Shown here: piece after piece, positions 8,719 through 15,583 of the stretch
Layout of the letters: every line of letters starts with the position of its first letter
Position numbering within the stretch: the stretch's first letter is position 1
Source: an uncultured Pelagibacteraceae bacterium
GTDB taxonomy: Bacteria; Pseudomonadota; Alphaproteobacteria; Pelagibacterales; Pelagibacteraceae
Assembly: GCA_902524865.1 (NCBI GenBank)
Contig: CABZEV010000003.1
Span: 1-48,864 of the forward strand
Direction of reading: 5' to 3'
DNA: 48,864 bases
Made by a program: the position numbers and the translations under genes
Notes under the pieces: model-generated
What the model saw: only the letters and a program-made list of their open reading frames with translations
Told to the model about the DNA's origin: nothing
The model's database searches: none

Positions 8719-9719
8719 TGTCTGATATTCGAAATAATTTTACAGATTCAATAGGTAATACCCCATTAATTAAACTTAAGGCTGCTTCTGAAATTACCGG
8801 ATGCTACATTTATGGTAAGGCAGAATTTATGAACCCTGGTGGATCAGTAAAAGATAGAGCTGCCCTAGCTTTAATTAAAGATGCTCAAGAAAAAAAATTA
8901 ATTTCTAAAGGCGGAGTAGTTGTAGAAGGAACTGCTGGTAATACTGGTATAGGTTTGGGACTTTTGGGTAATTCGTTGGGTTACAAAACAATAATAGTGA
9001 TGAATGATAATCAAACTCAAGAAAAAAAAGATACTATTAGAAACCTAGGTGCTGAATTAAGATTAGTTCCAGCTAAACCTTATAAGGATGAAAATAATTT
9101 TGTTAAAATTGCTGGACGCTTAGCAGATGAATTAAGGCCAACAAATAATAATGGAGTTGTTTGGGCTAATCAATTTGATAATGTTGCAAATGCTAAAGGT
9201 CATTATGAGGGAACTGGAGAAGAAATTTGGATTCAAACTAATGGAAAAGTGGATGGCTTTGTGTGTTCATCAGGGACTGGTGGAACAATTTCAGGAGTAA
9301 GTAATGCCCTTAAAGAAAAAAATAAAGATGTAAAAATTTATTTGTCTGATCCAAAAGGTTCAGCACTTTACAACTATATAAAAAATGGTGAACTTAAATC
9401 TGAAGGTGGATCGATTACTGAAGGCATAGGATCGAGTCGAATAACTAAGAATTTTGAAAATGCAAAAATTGATGATGCCTATTCAATTGATGACCAAGAA
9501 GCTCTTCCTATACTTTATGACTTAATACAGAATGAAGGATTAAGTTTAGGCACTAGTTGTGGGATTAATATTGCTGGTGCAATAAGACTTGGAAAAGAAC
9601 TAGGTCCTGGAAAAACTATTGTAACTATTCTTTGCGATAAGTCAGATAAATACAACTCAAAGATGTTTAACAAATCTTTTTTAAAAGAAAAAAACCTTCC
9701 AATACCTAACTGGTTATAA
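8718..9719 (+). CDS. cysK: Cysteine synthase A/B family (PLP-dependent O-acetylserine sulfhydrylase)
   Basis: Replaces the acetyl group of O-acetylserine with sulfide. PLP lysine motif is in NPGGSVKDRAAL, the substrate loop is EGTAGNTGIGL and the phosphate-binding loop is SSGTGGTISGVS. The 333 aa suit the CysK/CysM family; the extended C-terminus (FNKSFLKEKNLPIPNW) resembles the alphaproteobacterial/mitochondrial-like branch often labelled cysK. Translationally coupled to cysE by a 1-nt overlap. A hairpin terminator follows at 9735. I cannot fully separate CysK from CysM by eye. Confidence 0.93.
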   Translation: MSDIRNNFTDSIGNTPLIKLKAASEITGCYIYGKAEFMNPGGSVKDRAALALIKDAQEKKLISKGGVVVEGTAGNTGIGLGLLGNSLGYKTIIVMNDNQTQEKKDTIRNLGAELRLVPAKPYKDENNFVKIAGRLADELRPTNNNGVVWANQFDNVANAKGHYEGTGEEIWIQTNGKVDGFVCSSGTGGTISGVSNALKEKNKDVKIYLSDPKGSALYNYIKNGELKSEGGSITEGIGSSRITKNFENAKIDDAYSIDDQEALPILYDLIQNEGLSLGTSCGINIAGAIRLGKELGPGKTIVTILCDKSDKYNSKMFNKSFLKEKNLPIPNWL

Positions 9720-9734
9720 TATCGCATACCAGCC

Positions 9735-9758
9735 ATGTAACAAAACAGTTACATTTTT
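9735..9758 (+). terminator. Rho-independent terminator after cysEK
   Basis: Perfect 7-bp stem ATGTAAC/GTTACAT with a 6-base loop, followed directly by TTTT, 16 bases after the cysteine synthase stop. It separates the cysEK operon from the small-gene cluster starting at 9788. Confidence 0.75.
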
Positions 9759-9787
9759 AGAATATTATTAATTAACATCGAGGTGGC

Positions 9788-10162
9788 GTGAATAAATTTA
9801 TACCAGTAATACTATCTTTATTAATTTTTACCTCTGCACATGCAGGTATGAGTAACGACGATAAATCAAAAGCCTGGGATTGTGTTGGGATTTATATGGC
9901 AAATTACTTTCTGCCATCAGGTGAAAAATTTGAATATGGAATGAAAGAAAAATCTATTTCAACTGTAAAGGTGCTAAAAGCATACGCTCTTGAAATAGGT
10001 ATTCCTGAAAAGGATTGGGATGAAGGAGTGAATAAGGCAGTTGATAAATATTATGGCTCAAAATATGACGAAGCCAAAACTAATAAATGTCATTCATTTG
10101 TTGAAGCGTTAGTTCCTAATGGAGCTGAAAGAGTAAAAAAAGTAGTTCAGACTTTGTATTAA
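9788..10162 (+). CDS. Small exported protein of unknown function
   Basis: 124 aa, unrecognised. It starts at GTG with a GAGGTGG site just upstream and has a clear Sec signal peptide (KFIPVILSLLIFTSAHA, cleavage after AHA), so it is probably periplasmic. The mature part has two Cys (WDCVG and NKCHS) that could form a disulfide, and is otherwise helical and charged. It is the first gene of the small-protein cluster and sits after a terminator, so it probably follows that cluster's promoter. The internal ATG at 9848 would delete the signal peptide and is less likely. Confidence 0.8.
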   Translation: MNKFIPVILSLLIFTSAHAGMSNDDKSKAWDCVGIYMANYFLPSGEKFEYGMKEKSISTVKVLKAYALEIGIPEKDWDEGVNKAVDKYYGSKYDEAKTNKCHSFVEALVPNGAERVKKVVQTLY

Positions 10163-10179
10163 TTTGAAAGGAGAAAAAA

Positions 10180-10470
10180 ATGGAAAAAGAAATGTTAGTA
10201 CATCTTAAGCTTAAAGAGGGTAAATTAGAAACTTTCATGGGTTGGATGCAATCAGATGAAGGGATGGGTGTTAGAAAAAGTGTTGCCTATCCAGAGAAAA
10301 CTATTGGCGCTATGATTCCAGATAAAAGTGGAATGTTATTTAAAGTAAATGTTCATAATGAAGCTGGAATGAAGGAATTTGTAACTGGAAATAATCCTAC
10401 TGCAAAGGCTATTTACGCAGATTGTGTAGAAAGTGCTCAGTTATTTGAATTATCTAAAGTTGATTTATAA
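10180..10470 (+). CDS. Small hypothetical protein, possible dimeric alpha/beta-barrel fold
   Basis: 96 aa, no family confidently recognised. The pattern beta (MLVHLKLK)-helix (GKLETFMGWM)-beta-beta-helix (EAGMKEFVTG)-beta (SAQLFEL) fits small ferredoxin-like barrel proteins such as antibiotic-biosynthesis-monooxygenase or NIPSNAP-type folds. No signal peptide, so cytoplasmic. Very strong AAAGGAG site upstream of the ATG. The spacer to the next gene is 10 bases, indicating an operon. Fold assignment is from pattern only; the function is unknown. Confidence 0.72.
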   Translation: MEKEMLVHLKLKEGKLETFMGWMQSDEGMGVRKSVAYPEKTIGAMIPDKSGMLFKVNVHNEAGMKEFVTGNNPTAKAIYADCVESAQLFELSKVDL

Positions 10471-10480
10471 AGGAGAAAAA

Positions 10481-10687
10481 ATGAAAAAAATAATTTTAAC
10501 ACTTTGTTTGGTCTTATTTGTTAGCTCAGCATACGCGGGTTCATGTCCAATGTTAGCTAAAAATATTGAAGATAAGATTAAAAAAGCTCAAGAACTTAAA
10601 GATCAAGGTATGGATGCCCATAATAATGGTGATCATGCTAAGTCTGAAAAACTTTTAAATGAAGCACTTGCTCTTTTTAAAAGTTAA
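10481..10687 (+). CDS. 68-aa exported small protein, helical/TPR-like
   Basis: The ORF track begins at 10433, but the real start is the ATG at 10481, preceded by AAAGGAG and opening a classic Sec signal peptide (KKIILTLCLVLFVSSAYA). The mature protein is only about 48 residues: one Cys near the N-terminus (GSCPML), then an amphipathic helix pair with NNGDHAKSEKLLNEALALF, resembling one tetratricopeptide-like helical hairpin. It could be a periplasmic adaptor or a small structural protein; no known family is claimed. It lies in the small-gene operon. Confidence 0.8.
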   Translation: MKKIILTLCLVLFVSSAYAGSCPMLAKNIEDKIKKAQELKDQGMDAHNNGDHAKSEKLLNEALALFKS

Positions 10688-10702
10688 ATAGAAAGGAGAG
10701 AA

Positions 10703-10993
10703 ATGAAAAACTATATAGTGACGCACACTTTTAAGTCAAAAGAAGCAAAAGCTAAAATGATAGAAGTTACTGGTTCAATGACTATGGAAGATATGACTAA
10801 AGCAATGACAAGTGATAGTGCAAAGTGTCAAATGAGCTGGAATACACCTGGAGACAATCTAACAATGTATTGTTGGTGGAAAGGTACTGATCCAGATGCA
10901 ATTAATAAACAATTAGAGTCAATGAACGATTTCTATGAACCTCATAAATTTGTTGAGTGTACAGATGATGTAATAGATTTTAACGCTAAATAA
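10703..10993 (+). CDS. Small hypothetical protein, possible alpha/beta-barrel fold
   Basis: 96 aa, unrecognised. The N-terminal strand NYIVTHTFKS followed by a helix (KEAKAKMIEV) and later strands (LTMYCWWKG) again suggests a ferredoxin-like small barrel, in the style of the 10180 gene with which it shares length. It has Cys at KCQMSW, MYCWW and VECTDD and an unusual Met-rich stretch (TGSMTMEDMTKAMT). Preceded by AAAGGAGAG. Cytoplasmic, operon member; function unknown. Confidence 0.74.
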   Translation: MKNYIVTHTFKSKEAKAKMIEVTGSMTMEDMTKAMTSDSAKCQMSWNTPGDNLTMYCWWKGTDPDAINKQLESMNDFYEPHKFVECTDDVIDFNAK

Positions 10994-11027
10994 AAATTCC
11001 TAAATTTTTACCAAGTGAGGAGAATCA

Positions 11028-11345
11028 ATGAAGGTAATTTATACTAGAACAATGAGAGTAAAAGATGATGGCCTAGGAAAAGCAATGGAAATAGGAAAAG
11101 GTTTAGCAGCAGTTAGAAAAAAACATTATCCTAACCATGATGTCTATTTTTCTTTTCAAATGGGTGGAGATCCAAGAACAATAAGAGAAACTTTAATTGG
11201 AACTATGTTTGAAGGTGATAGAGAAGCTGACGCTAACATGTCTGCAGATCCTGAATATGTAAAACTTTTAGATCAATTAAAAGAAGTCGCCATTGAAGGA
11301 ACTATTAAGGACGAGATAAGACCAATATTTAGTGAAGGAGACTAA
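11028..11345 (+). CDS. Small hypothetical protein, NIPSNAP/ABM-like fold suspected
   Basis: 105 aa. It opens with a strand VIYTRTMRVK, then a helix (GKAMEIGKGLAAVRKKHYP), a strand (VYFSFQMGGDP), and a helix in the ADPEYVKLLDQLKEV region. That order and the ADPEY tract resemble NIPSNAP/alpha-beta-barrel proteins of oxidative catabolic clusters, but no catalytic residue is diagnostic. GTGAGGAG precedes the ATG. The next gene begins 3 bases after its stop, so the two are co-translated. Confidence 0.74.
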   Translation: MKVIYTRTMRVKDDGLGKAMEIGKGLAAVRKKHYPNHDVYFSFQMGGDPRTIRETLIGTMFEGDREADANMSADPEYVKLLDQLKEVAIEGTIKDEIRPIFSEGD

Positions 11346-11348
11346 ATA

Positions 11349-11765
11349 ATGTTGGAAAAATTTAATGGAATAATTTTCTTAGTAATTTTTTTAGTACATT
11401 TTATAGGTTTTGCTTATTATGGATTTAGGTGTGTGTTTCAAACGCAATCTTTTTTAAATCAATTTGGAATGCATGAGACAGGAGCAGGTATCGTGAGATT
11501 TTTTGGTTCTGTATTTATTGGCTCGACTGCGATGGCTATTTATGTAGGATTTATAAGACCAAATGGCGTAGAAGCAACTTGGGGGTTCTTTAATCTTGTG
11601 TTTTTACAAAACTTATCAGCATTCATAGTCGGTTTTTATAGCACAAAAATAAATAAACTTGGACATACTGACAAAACTTCTAATGAAGCGATTTACGCAC
11701 CTTTATTTTTGACTATTTTAAGTGCTTTACTTTGTTACGGGTTAGCAGATAAAATCTACGTTTAA
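11349..11765 (+). CDS. Four-helix membrane protein of unknown function
   Basis: 138 aa with four hydrophobic segments (about residues 7-27, 47-67, 79-98 and 113-133). No motif of a known transporter is evident; general topology resembles small DoxX-like or DUF4345-type membrane proteins. The TAA stop is followed in the same frame by 26 further sense codons to TGA at 11844, described separately. Member of the small-gene operon, 3 bases after the previous stop. Confidence 0.75.
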   Translation: MLEKFNGIIFLVIFLVHFIGFAYYGFRCVFQTQSFLNQFGMHETGAGIVRFFGSVFIGSTAMAIYVGFIRPNGVEATWGFFNLVFLQNLSAFIVGFYSTKINKLGHTDKTSNEAIYAPLFLTILSALLCYGLADKIYV

Positions 11766-11846
11766 CATCAAAGGGGTGATAGTGGTAGTAGTGGAGGTAA
11801 AAAGCCAGATGTTGTTAAAGAGTTTAATGGAATGTGGGGTGGATGA
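11766..11846 (+). other. In-frame coding-like tail after the stop of the 11349 membrane protein
   Basis: After TAA at 11763-11765 the same frame stays open for 26 codons and ends in TGA at 11844-11846. The product would be Gly/Ser-rich (GDSGSSGGKKPDVVKEF...MWGG) and the stretch is much more G-rich than other spacers. It could be a C-terminal tail cut off by a nonsense change, a remnant of another gene, or chance. A short overlapping GTG frame (11776 to 11853, ending TAA next to the DUF1330 ATG) is also open. Confidence 0.4.
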
Positions 11847-11852
11847 TCTTTA

Positions 11853-12140
11853 ATGCCAGGTTATGTTATTTTCAATATAGATATAAAAAAACCTAACGAA
11901 TATAAAGAATACGTTGAGAAGGTAACACCAATAGCTAATAAATTTGGAGGTAAGTATATTGTTAGGGGTGGTGAAGCTGAAGTAATAGAAGGAACCTGGA
12001 CATATCCTAGAACAATTATCATAAAATTTCCAAGTTACGAAAAAGCTTTAGAGTGGTATAGTTCAGAAGAGTATAAACCAATTAAAAAAATCCGTTTAGA
12101 CAATTCAGTCAGTAATGGAATGATAATTAAAGGAGTTTAA
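11853..12140 (+). CDS. DUF1330 family protein
   Basis: 95 aa. It begins PGYVIFNIDIKKPNEYKEYVEKVTPI and continues FGGKYIVRGGEAEVIEGTW and RTIIIKFPSYEKALEWYSSEEYKPI, which is the full DUF1330 pattern of a dimeric ferredoxin-like barrel. Known members are uncharacterised and often lie near catabolic or detoxification genes. A GGGTGG-rich stretch upstream may serve as ribosome binding site. The next gene starts one base after its stop. Family assignment is firm; function is unknown. Confidence 0.9.
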   Translation: MPGYVIFNIDIKKPNEYKEYVEKVTPIANKFGGKYIVRGGEAEVIEGTWTYPRTIIIKFPSYEKALEWYSSEEYKPIKKIRLDNSVSNGMIIKGV

Positions 12141-12141
12141 A

Positions 12142-12462
12142 ATGTCGATGTTAGAGAAATATACGAAGGCAATTAATAATAAAGATGAGTCAATTATGAA
12201 TGAACTTTTGCATGATGACTTTAAATTCACAATGCATAAGTCAGGAAATACCATAGGTAAAGCTGATGTTATAAAATGGGCAATGAGTGGTGATATAAAC
12301 CAAGATAAAACAAGAGTAGTGTATGAAAATGATGAAGTAGGAGTTCACCATTCAATAGTTACATTTAATGACGGGAATGTTGAGGCAGTAATGGCAGTTT
12401 ATAAATACAAAGATGGAAAGATTATAAGTTTGGAGACTGGCGCTACTCCAATGCCAAAATAG
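12142..12462 (+). CDS. SnoaL-like/NTF2-fold small protein
   Basis: 106 aa. The start LEKYTKAINNKDESIMNELLHDDFKFTMH is the typical first helix pair and strand of SnoaL-like (nuclear transport factor 2 fold) proteins, followed by the GDINQDKTRVVYEND region, strands and YKYKDGKIISLETGATPMP at the end. Such proteins can be isomerases, hydratases or ligand binders. One base separates it from DUF1330 upstream, and GTG of the next gene follows its stop directly. Confidence 0.82.
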   Translation: MSMLEKYTKAINNKDESIMNELLHDDFKFTMHKSGNTIGKADVIKWAMSGDINQDKTRVVYENDEVGVHHSIVTFNDGNVEAVMAVYKYKDGKIISLETGATPMPK

Positions 12463-12681
12463 GTGAGTCAATTACTTTTTCTTTGTATAGTTTTAACTGC
12501 ACTTGATATTTTTTTAATCATCTACGCTTTTACCATTCCTCTTTATCCAAAAAAATGGCGAAAAGAAGTAAATAAAAAATACAAAAATGAGACAGCGACT
12601 GGGGTAACAATAATTTTTGTAACAATGTCGAGTTGTTTTTTATGGGTAATATATTTTTATTTTTTTATTTTTGATTTATAA
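12463..12681 (+). CDS. Small two-helix membrane protein
   Basis: 72 aa with two hydrophobic helices (about residues 3-27 and 48-70) separated by a basic loop (KKWRKEVNKKYKNETAT). GTG start directly abuts the TAG of the SnoaL-like gene, so translation is probably coupled. No family recognised. It could form a small membrane complex with the following DUF2798 protein, but that is inference from adjacency only. Confidence 0.65.
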   Translation: MSQLLFLCIVLTALDIFLIIYAFTIPLYPKKWRKEVNKKYKNETATGVTIIFVTMSSCFLWVIYFYFFIFDL

Positions 12682-12688
12682 CTTTTCT

Positions 12689-12910
12689 ATGATTCCAAAA
12701 AAATATACTAAAATATTATTTATCTGTCTTATGAGTTTTAGCATGAGTTTAATAATGACTCTAATAATTACTTACATAAATACAGGTTTTGATGAAATGT
12801 ACTACAAAAGGTTCTTTAAAGCTTGGTCTATAAGTTTGCCTGTAGCGTTGGTTGCAATATCATTGGTTGCTCCCGTAGTACAAAAAATAGTAGATAAAGT
12901 TATCGAATAG
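12689..12910 (+). CDS. DUF2798-like small membrane protein
   Basis: 73 aa from the ATG at 12689; the ORF track starts at a TTG 18 bases earlier inside the previous gene. Two hydrophobic helices surround a loop, with the second in FFKAWSISLPVALVAISLVAPVVQKIVDKV, the hallmark end of DUF2798 proteins. Function unknown. It is the last member of the small-gene run before the SMR-like protein. Confidence 0.75.
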   Translation: MIPKKYTKILFICLMSFSMSLIMTLIITYINTGFDEMYYKRFFKAWSISLPVALVAISLVAPVVQKIVDKVIE

Positions 12911-12924
12911 TTTTAATAATTACT

Positions 12925-13260
12925 ATGAGTAATTTTTCAGGATACATTTTTTTATTTTTAGCAATAATTCTAGGAATAACCTCAAATGGATTTTTAAAAT
13001 CTACTAATGGATTTACAATACTCACGCCAACTATTTTTTGTGTTATCTCTATAATTACCTGTATTTTTTGTTTATCAAAAGCAATGAATATTATTCCTGT
13101 AGGTTTCACTTATGCTACGTACGGGGGGCTAACAATTACTGCAGTAACTTTATTTGGCGTATTTAAATATAATCAAATACCAAATCTCTATGGTATTATC
13201 GGGATAGCTTTAATTATTGTCGGCGTAATTCTTTTGAATACTCTTGGTAAAACTACCTAG
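12925..13260 (+). CDS. Small multidrug resistance (SMR/EmrE)-like membrane protein lacking the key Glu
   Basis: 111 aa with four helices and the SMR outline: FLKSTNGFT aligns with EmrE LMKFSEGFT, IPVGFTYATYGG with IPTGIAYAIWSG, and a C-terminal IIGIALIIVGVILLNTLGK. By this alignment the proton/drug-coupling Glu14 of EmrE is Gly17 here, and Trp63 is Tyr. It is thus unlikely to be a standard H+/drug antiporter on its own and could transport something else or act as a partner subunit. It overlaps the convergent hisN-like gene by 8 nt. Confidence 0.8.
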   Translation: MSNFSGYIFLFLAIILGITSNGFLKSTNGFTILTPTIFCVISIITCIFCLSKAMNIIPVGFTYATYGGLTITAVTLFGVFKYNQIPNLYGIIGIALIIVGVILLNTLGKTT

Positions 13261-14059
13261 TTATAGGTCTAAGCATTTTTAAAATTTTATTATGAATATT
13301 GTTATTAACTGAAGCAACAATATTTCCACCTTTAACAGCATCAGTATTTTTCCAAGTACTAATAATTCCACCAGCTGCTTTAATAATTGGTATTAAAGGT
13401 TGAATATCCCAAATTTTATTTCCACATTGAATAACCACATCAACTTTACCTTCTGCAAAATGTGAGTAGCTAAGAGCATCTGCACAAGGAAATTGCATTA
13501 GTTTTAAAATTTTGGGTATCTTTTTTTGTTTATTTAAAGATAACATGCCATGAAAAGCTGCGGACATCTTTATATTTTTGAATAAGATTTTTTTATTAAC
13601 TTTTATTTTTCTTTTTTTTCCTTGGTTCACAACATATGCAACTTTATCTGACACATTATAATAATATTTTTTAAGAACAGGATAATTTGCAAGTCCAATT
13701 ACAGGGTTACCTTTATAATTTAAAGAAATTAAGTTACTCCAAGTAGGATTACCAATTACATAAGATCTGGTTCCATCTATTGGATCAACAACCCAAGTAA
13801 AATCACTTTTAGCTTTCTTTTTGCCAAACTCCTCTCCTATAACTTGGTGATTAGGAAACTTTTTTGCTATCTCTTTCCTAATAAATTTTTCAAAAGCTTT
13901 ATCTGAGGTTGTAACAGGATCGAATCCCTTACCTCTTAATTTGTTAGAGACTTTAAAAGTTCTATTGAGTTTAGAGTAATAAAACTGAGTAAGTTTTCTG
14001 GCTAAGCCATCAACAAACGTAGAATACCTTTTAAAATCTGATGAATTTAATTTAGACAC
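13253..14059 (-). CDS. Inositol-monophosphatase-family phosphatase, probable histidinol-phosphatase (HisN type)
   Basis: Mg-dependent, Li-sensitive phosphatase fold, 268 aa. Metal-binding motifs are in order: GEEFG, WVVDPIDGTRSYVIGNPTW and WDIQPLIPIIKAAGG. The GTRSYVIGNPTW form is typical of HisN histidinol-phosphatases rather than CysQ or SuhB, where DGTxNF is usual. A hisI gene occurs elsewhere in this window (26208). Start is GTG at 14059; no in-frame ATG is near. It diverges from the dioxygenase gene at 14126. Confidence 0.86.
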   Translation of the reverse strand: MSKLNSSDFKRYSTFVDGLARKLTQFYYSKLNRTFKVSNKLRGKGFDPVTTSDKAFEKFIRKEIAKKFPNHQVIGEEFGKKKAKSDFTWVVDPIDGTRSYVIGNPTWSNLISLNYKGNPVIGLANYPVLKKYYYNVSDKVAYVVNQGKKRKIKVNKKILFKNIKMSAAFHGMLSLNKQKKIPKILKLMQFPCADALSYSHFAEGKVDVVIQCGNKIWDIQPLIPIIKAAGGIISTWKNTDAVKGGNIVASVNNNIHNKILKMLRPITR

Positions 14060-14125
14060 ATGGGACTAATACTATTTAATTTATATTGATTAAAGTAAAA
14101 TTTTAAATAATTCTTTAATTATTGT

Positions 14126-15226
14126 ATGAAAATAGAATTATCTGATAACAAAGTTTTTTTTGAAAAACAGGGTGCAAAAAAAGAAATCCACCCTTTCTGG
14201 CTAAGAGAACGGGTGAATAGCGAGAACTTTTTAGACCAAAAAACTCAACAAAGATTATTTGATCCAACAATGCTTAAAGATAACTCAGAAATTTCAAAAG
14301 TGAGTATTTCAGATAAATTTCTTGAGGTAAGTTTTAAAGATGGGGCATACGCAAAACTAGTTATCGAAAATATTCTTAAAGAGTTTGAGAAAGATAATGA
14401 ATTATATTTTATCAATAAAATTTCATGGAAATCAGACTTTCAAAATAACAGTATTTATAAGTTTAATAAAAACTTTTTTGAGGAAAAAATAATGTATGAG
14501 TCTTTATTAGACTTTTACAAATATGGATTTGTTATATTTGAAAATGTTCCTACCCAAGATAACTTTATCGTCAATTTTGCTAATTCAATCGGAAGTATTA
14601 GACGAACTAATTTCGGTGAGTTTTTTAATGTAAAATCAAAACCAAATCCAAACGATCTTGCCTATACTTCATTACCTTTAGCACCACATACTGACAATCC
14701 TTATAGAAAACCAGTGCCTTGTATACAATTGCTGCATTGCATCGAAAATGAAGTTGGTGGTGGCTCATCAACATTAGTTGATGGCCTTGCTGTAACAGAA
14801 GAGTTAAAAAAAGAACATCCAAGATTTTTCCAAATTTTAACCGAAATAAAAGTCAGATTTCAATTTGTCGATGATAATGTTGTTTTAGAAGACTGGGCCG
14901 AAATGATTGAACTAGATGAAAATAAAAGACTTAAACAAGTCAGATTTAGTCCTCGATTAGATTTTGTACCCTTAATGGAAAAGGAAAAATTAGAATTATA
15001 TTACGCTGCTAGAAACAAAATTTCAGAAATGTACAACTCAAAAAAATTCAGAATTGAATTTAAATTAAAACCTGGTGATCTAATAATGATAGACAATTAC
15101 AGACTTCTTCATGGTAGAACCGAATATAATGCTAATGAGGGTAATCGGTTTTTACAAGGTTGCTATATAGATTATGATAGCACTGAGGGAAAACTCAAAC
15201 ACTTGAAAAGAAAATTCAATATATAA
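14126..15226 (+). CDS. Gamma-butyrobetaine dioxygenase-like Fe(II)/2-oxoglutarate hydroxylase
   Basis: 366 aa. The N-terminal ~95 residues form the small DUF971-like/zinc-type domain of butyrobetaine and trimethyllysine hydroxylases (HPFWLRER). The TauD-type barrel follows, with iron ligands in APHTDNPY (HxD, near residue 188) and LLHGRTEY (distal His, near 327), and IQLLHCIENEVGGGSSTLVDGL between them. Family members hydroxylate gamma-butyrobetaine to carnitine or trimethyllysine. A route through carnitine to glycine betaine would feed the C1 genes further along; substrate is inferred. Confidence 0.85.
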   Translation: MKIELSDNKVFFEKQGAKKEIHPFWLRERVNSENFLDQKTQQRLFDPTMLKDNSEISKVSISDKFLEVSFKDGAYAKLVIENILKEFEKDNELYFINKISWKSDFQNNSIYKFNKNFFEEKIMYESLLDFYKYGFVIFENVPTQDNFIVNFANSIGSIRRTNFGEFFNVKSKPNPNDLAYTSLPLAPHTDNPYRKPVPCIQLLHCIENEVGGGSSTLVDGLAVTEELKKEHPRFFQILTEIKVRFQFVDDNVVLEDWAEMIELDENKRLKQVRFSPRLDFVPLMEKEKLELYYAARNKISEMYNSKKFRIEFKLKPGDLIMIDNYRLLHGRTEYNANEGNRFLQGCYIDYDSTEGKLKHLKRKFNI

Positions 15227-15227
15227 A

Positions 15228-15407
15228 TTATTTGTTAAAGCAATTGTTTACTAATATTGCCATTAATATCCAAATTACAAATGTTTCTCCATGACTAAAT
15301 ATATAATCAGCTCCAGCAAAACCTGCTGCAATATTGATAGCATAAATAATTATCGTAGAGACAATTAAGCTTACAATTAAGTTAATTAATCCTTTTACAT
15401 ATTTCAT
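15228..15407 (-). CDS. 59-aa small membrane protein (missed by the ORF track)
   Basis: Reading the minus strand from the ATG at 15405-15407 gives 59 codons to TAA, below the track's size limit. The product begins MKYVKGLINLIVSLIVSTII and has two hydrophobic stretches around a short loop with AGADYIFSHGE. Codon use resembles surrounding genes, and no other feature occupies the space. No strong ribosome site is seen. It is convergent with the dioxygenase gene, the stops being 1 base apart. No family recognised. Confidence 0.6.
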   Translation of the reverse strand: MKYVKGLINLIVSLIVSTIIIYAINIAAGFAGADYIFSHGETFVIWILMAILVNNCFNK

Positions 15408-15507
15408 AATAAAACAATATAGATATTCAAGTTCAATGCAATTTTTAATTTTCTATTTTTAAGTGAAGTTTTTTTAAGATGCGGGAATACTAATAAATAG
15501 TTAGGTA

Positions 15508-15556
15508 GTATTCAAGAAATATATTTAATTAATTTGTAAATAAATATCTTGAATAC
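15508..15556. repeat. Long imperfect hairpin (10-bp perfect outer stem)
   Basis: GTATTCAAGA at 15508-15517 is the exact reverse complement of TCTTGAATAC at 15547-15556. The inner AATATATTTA/TAAATAAATA arms also mostly pair. It lies just upstream of the structured element at 15584-15749. It could be a terminator-like or processing hairpin, or part of one larger RNA; no U-tract follows on either strand. Confidence 0.6.
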
Positions 15557-15583
15557 AACCTTGCTGAAATTTAACTTCTAATT

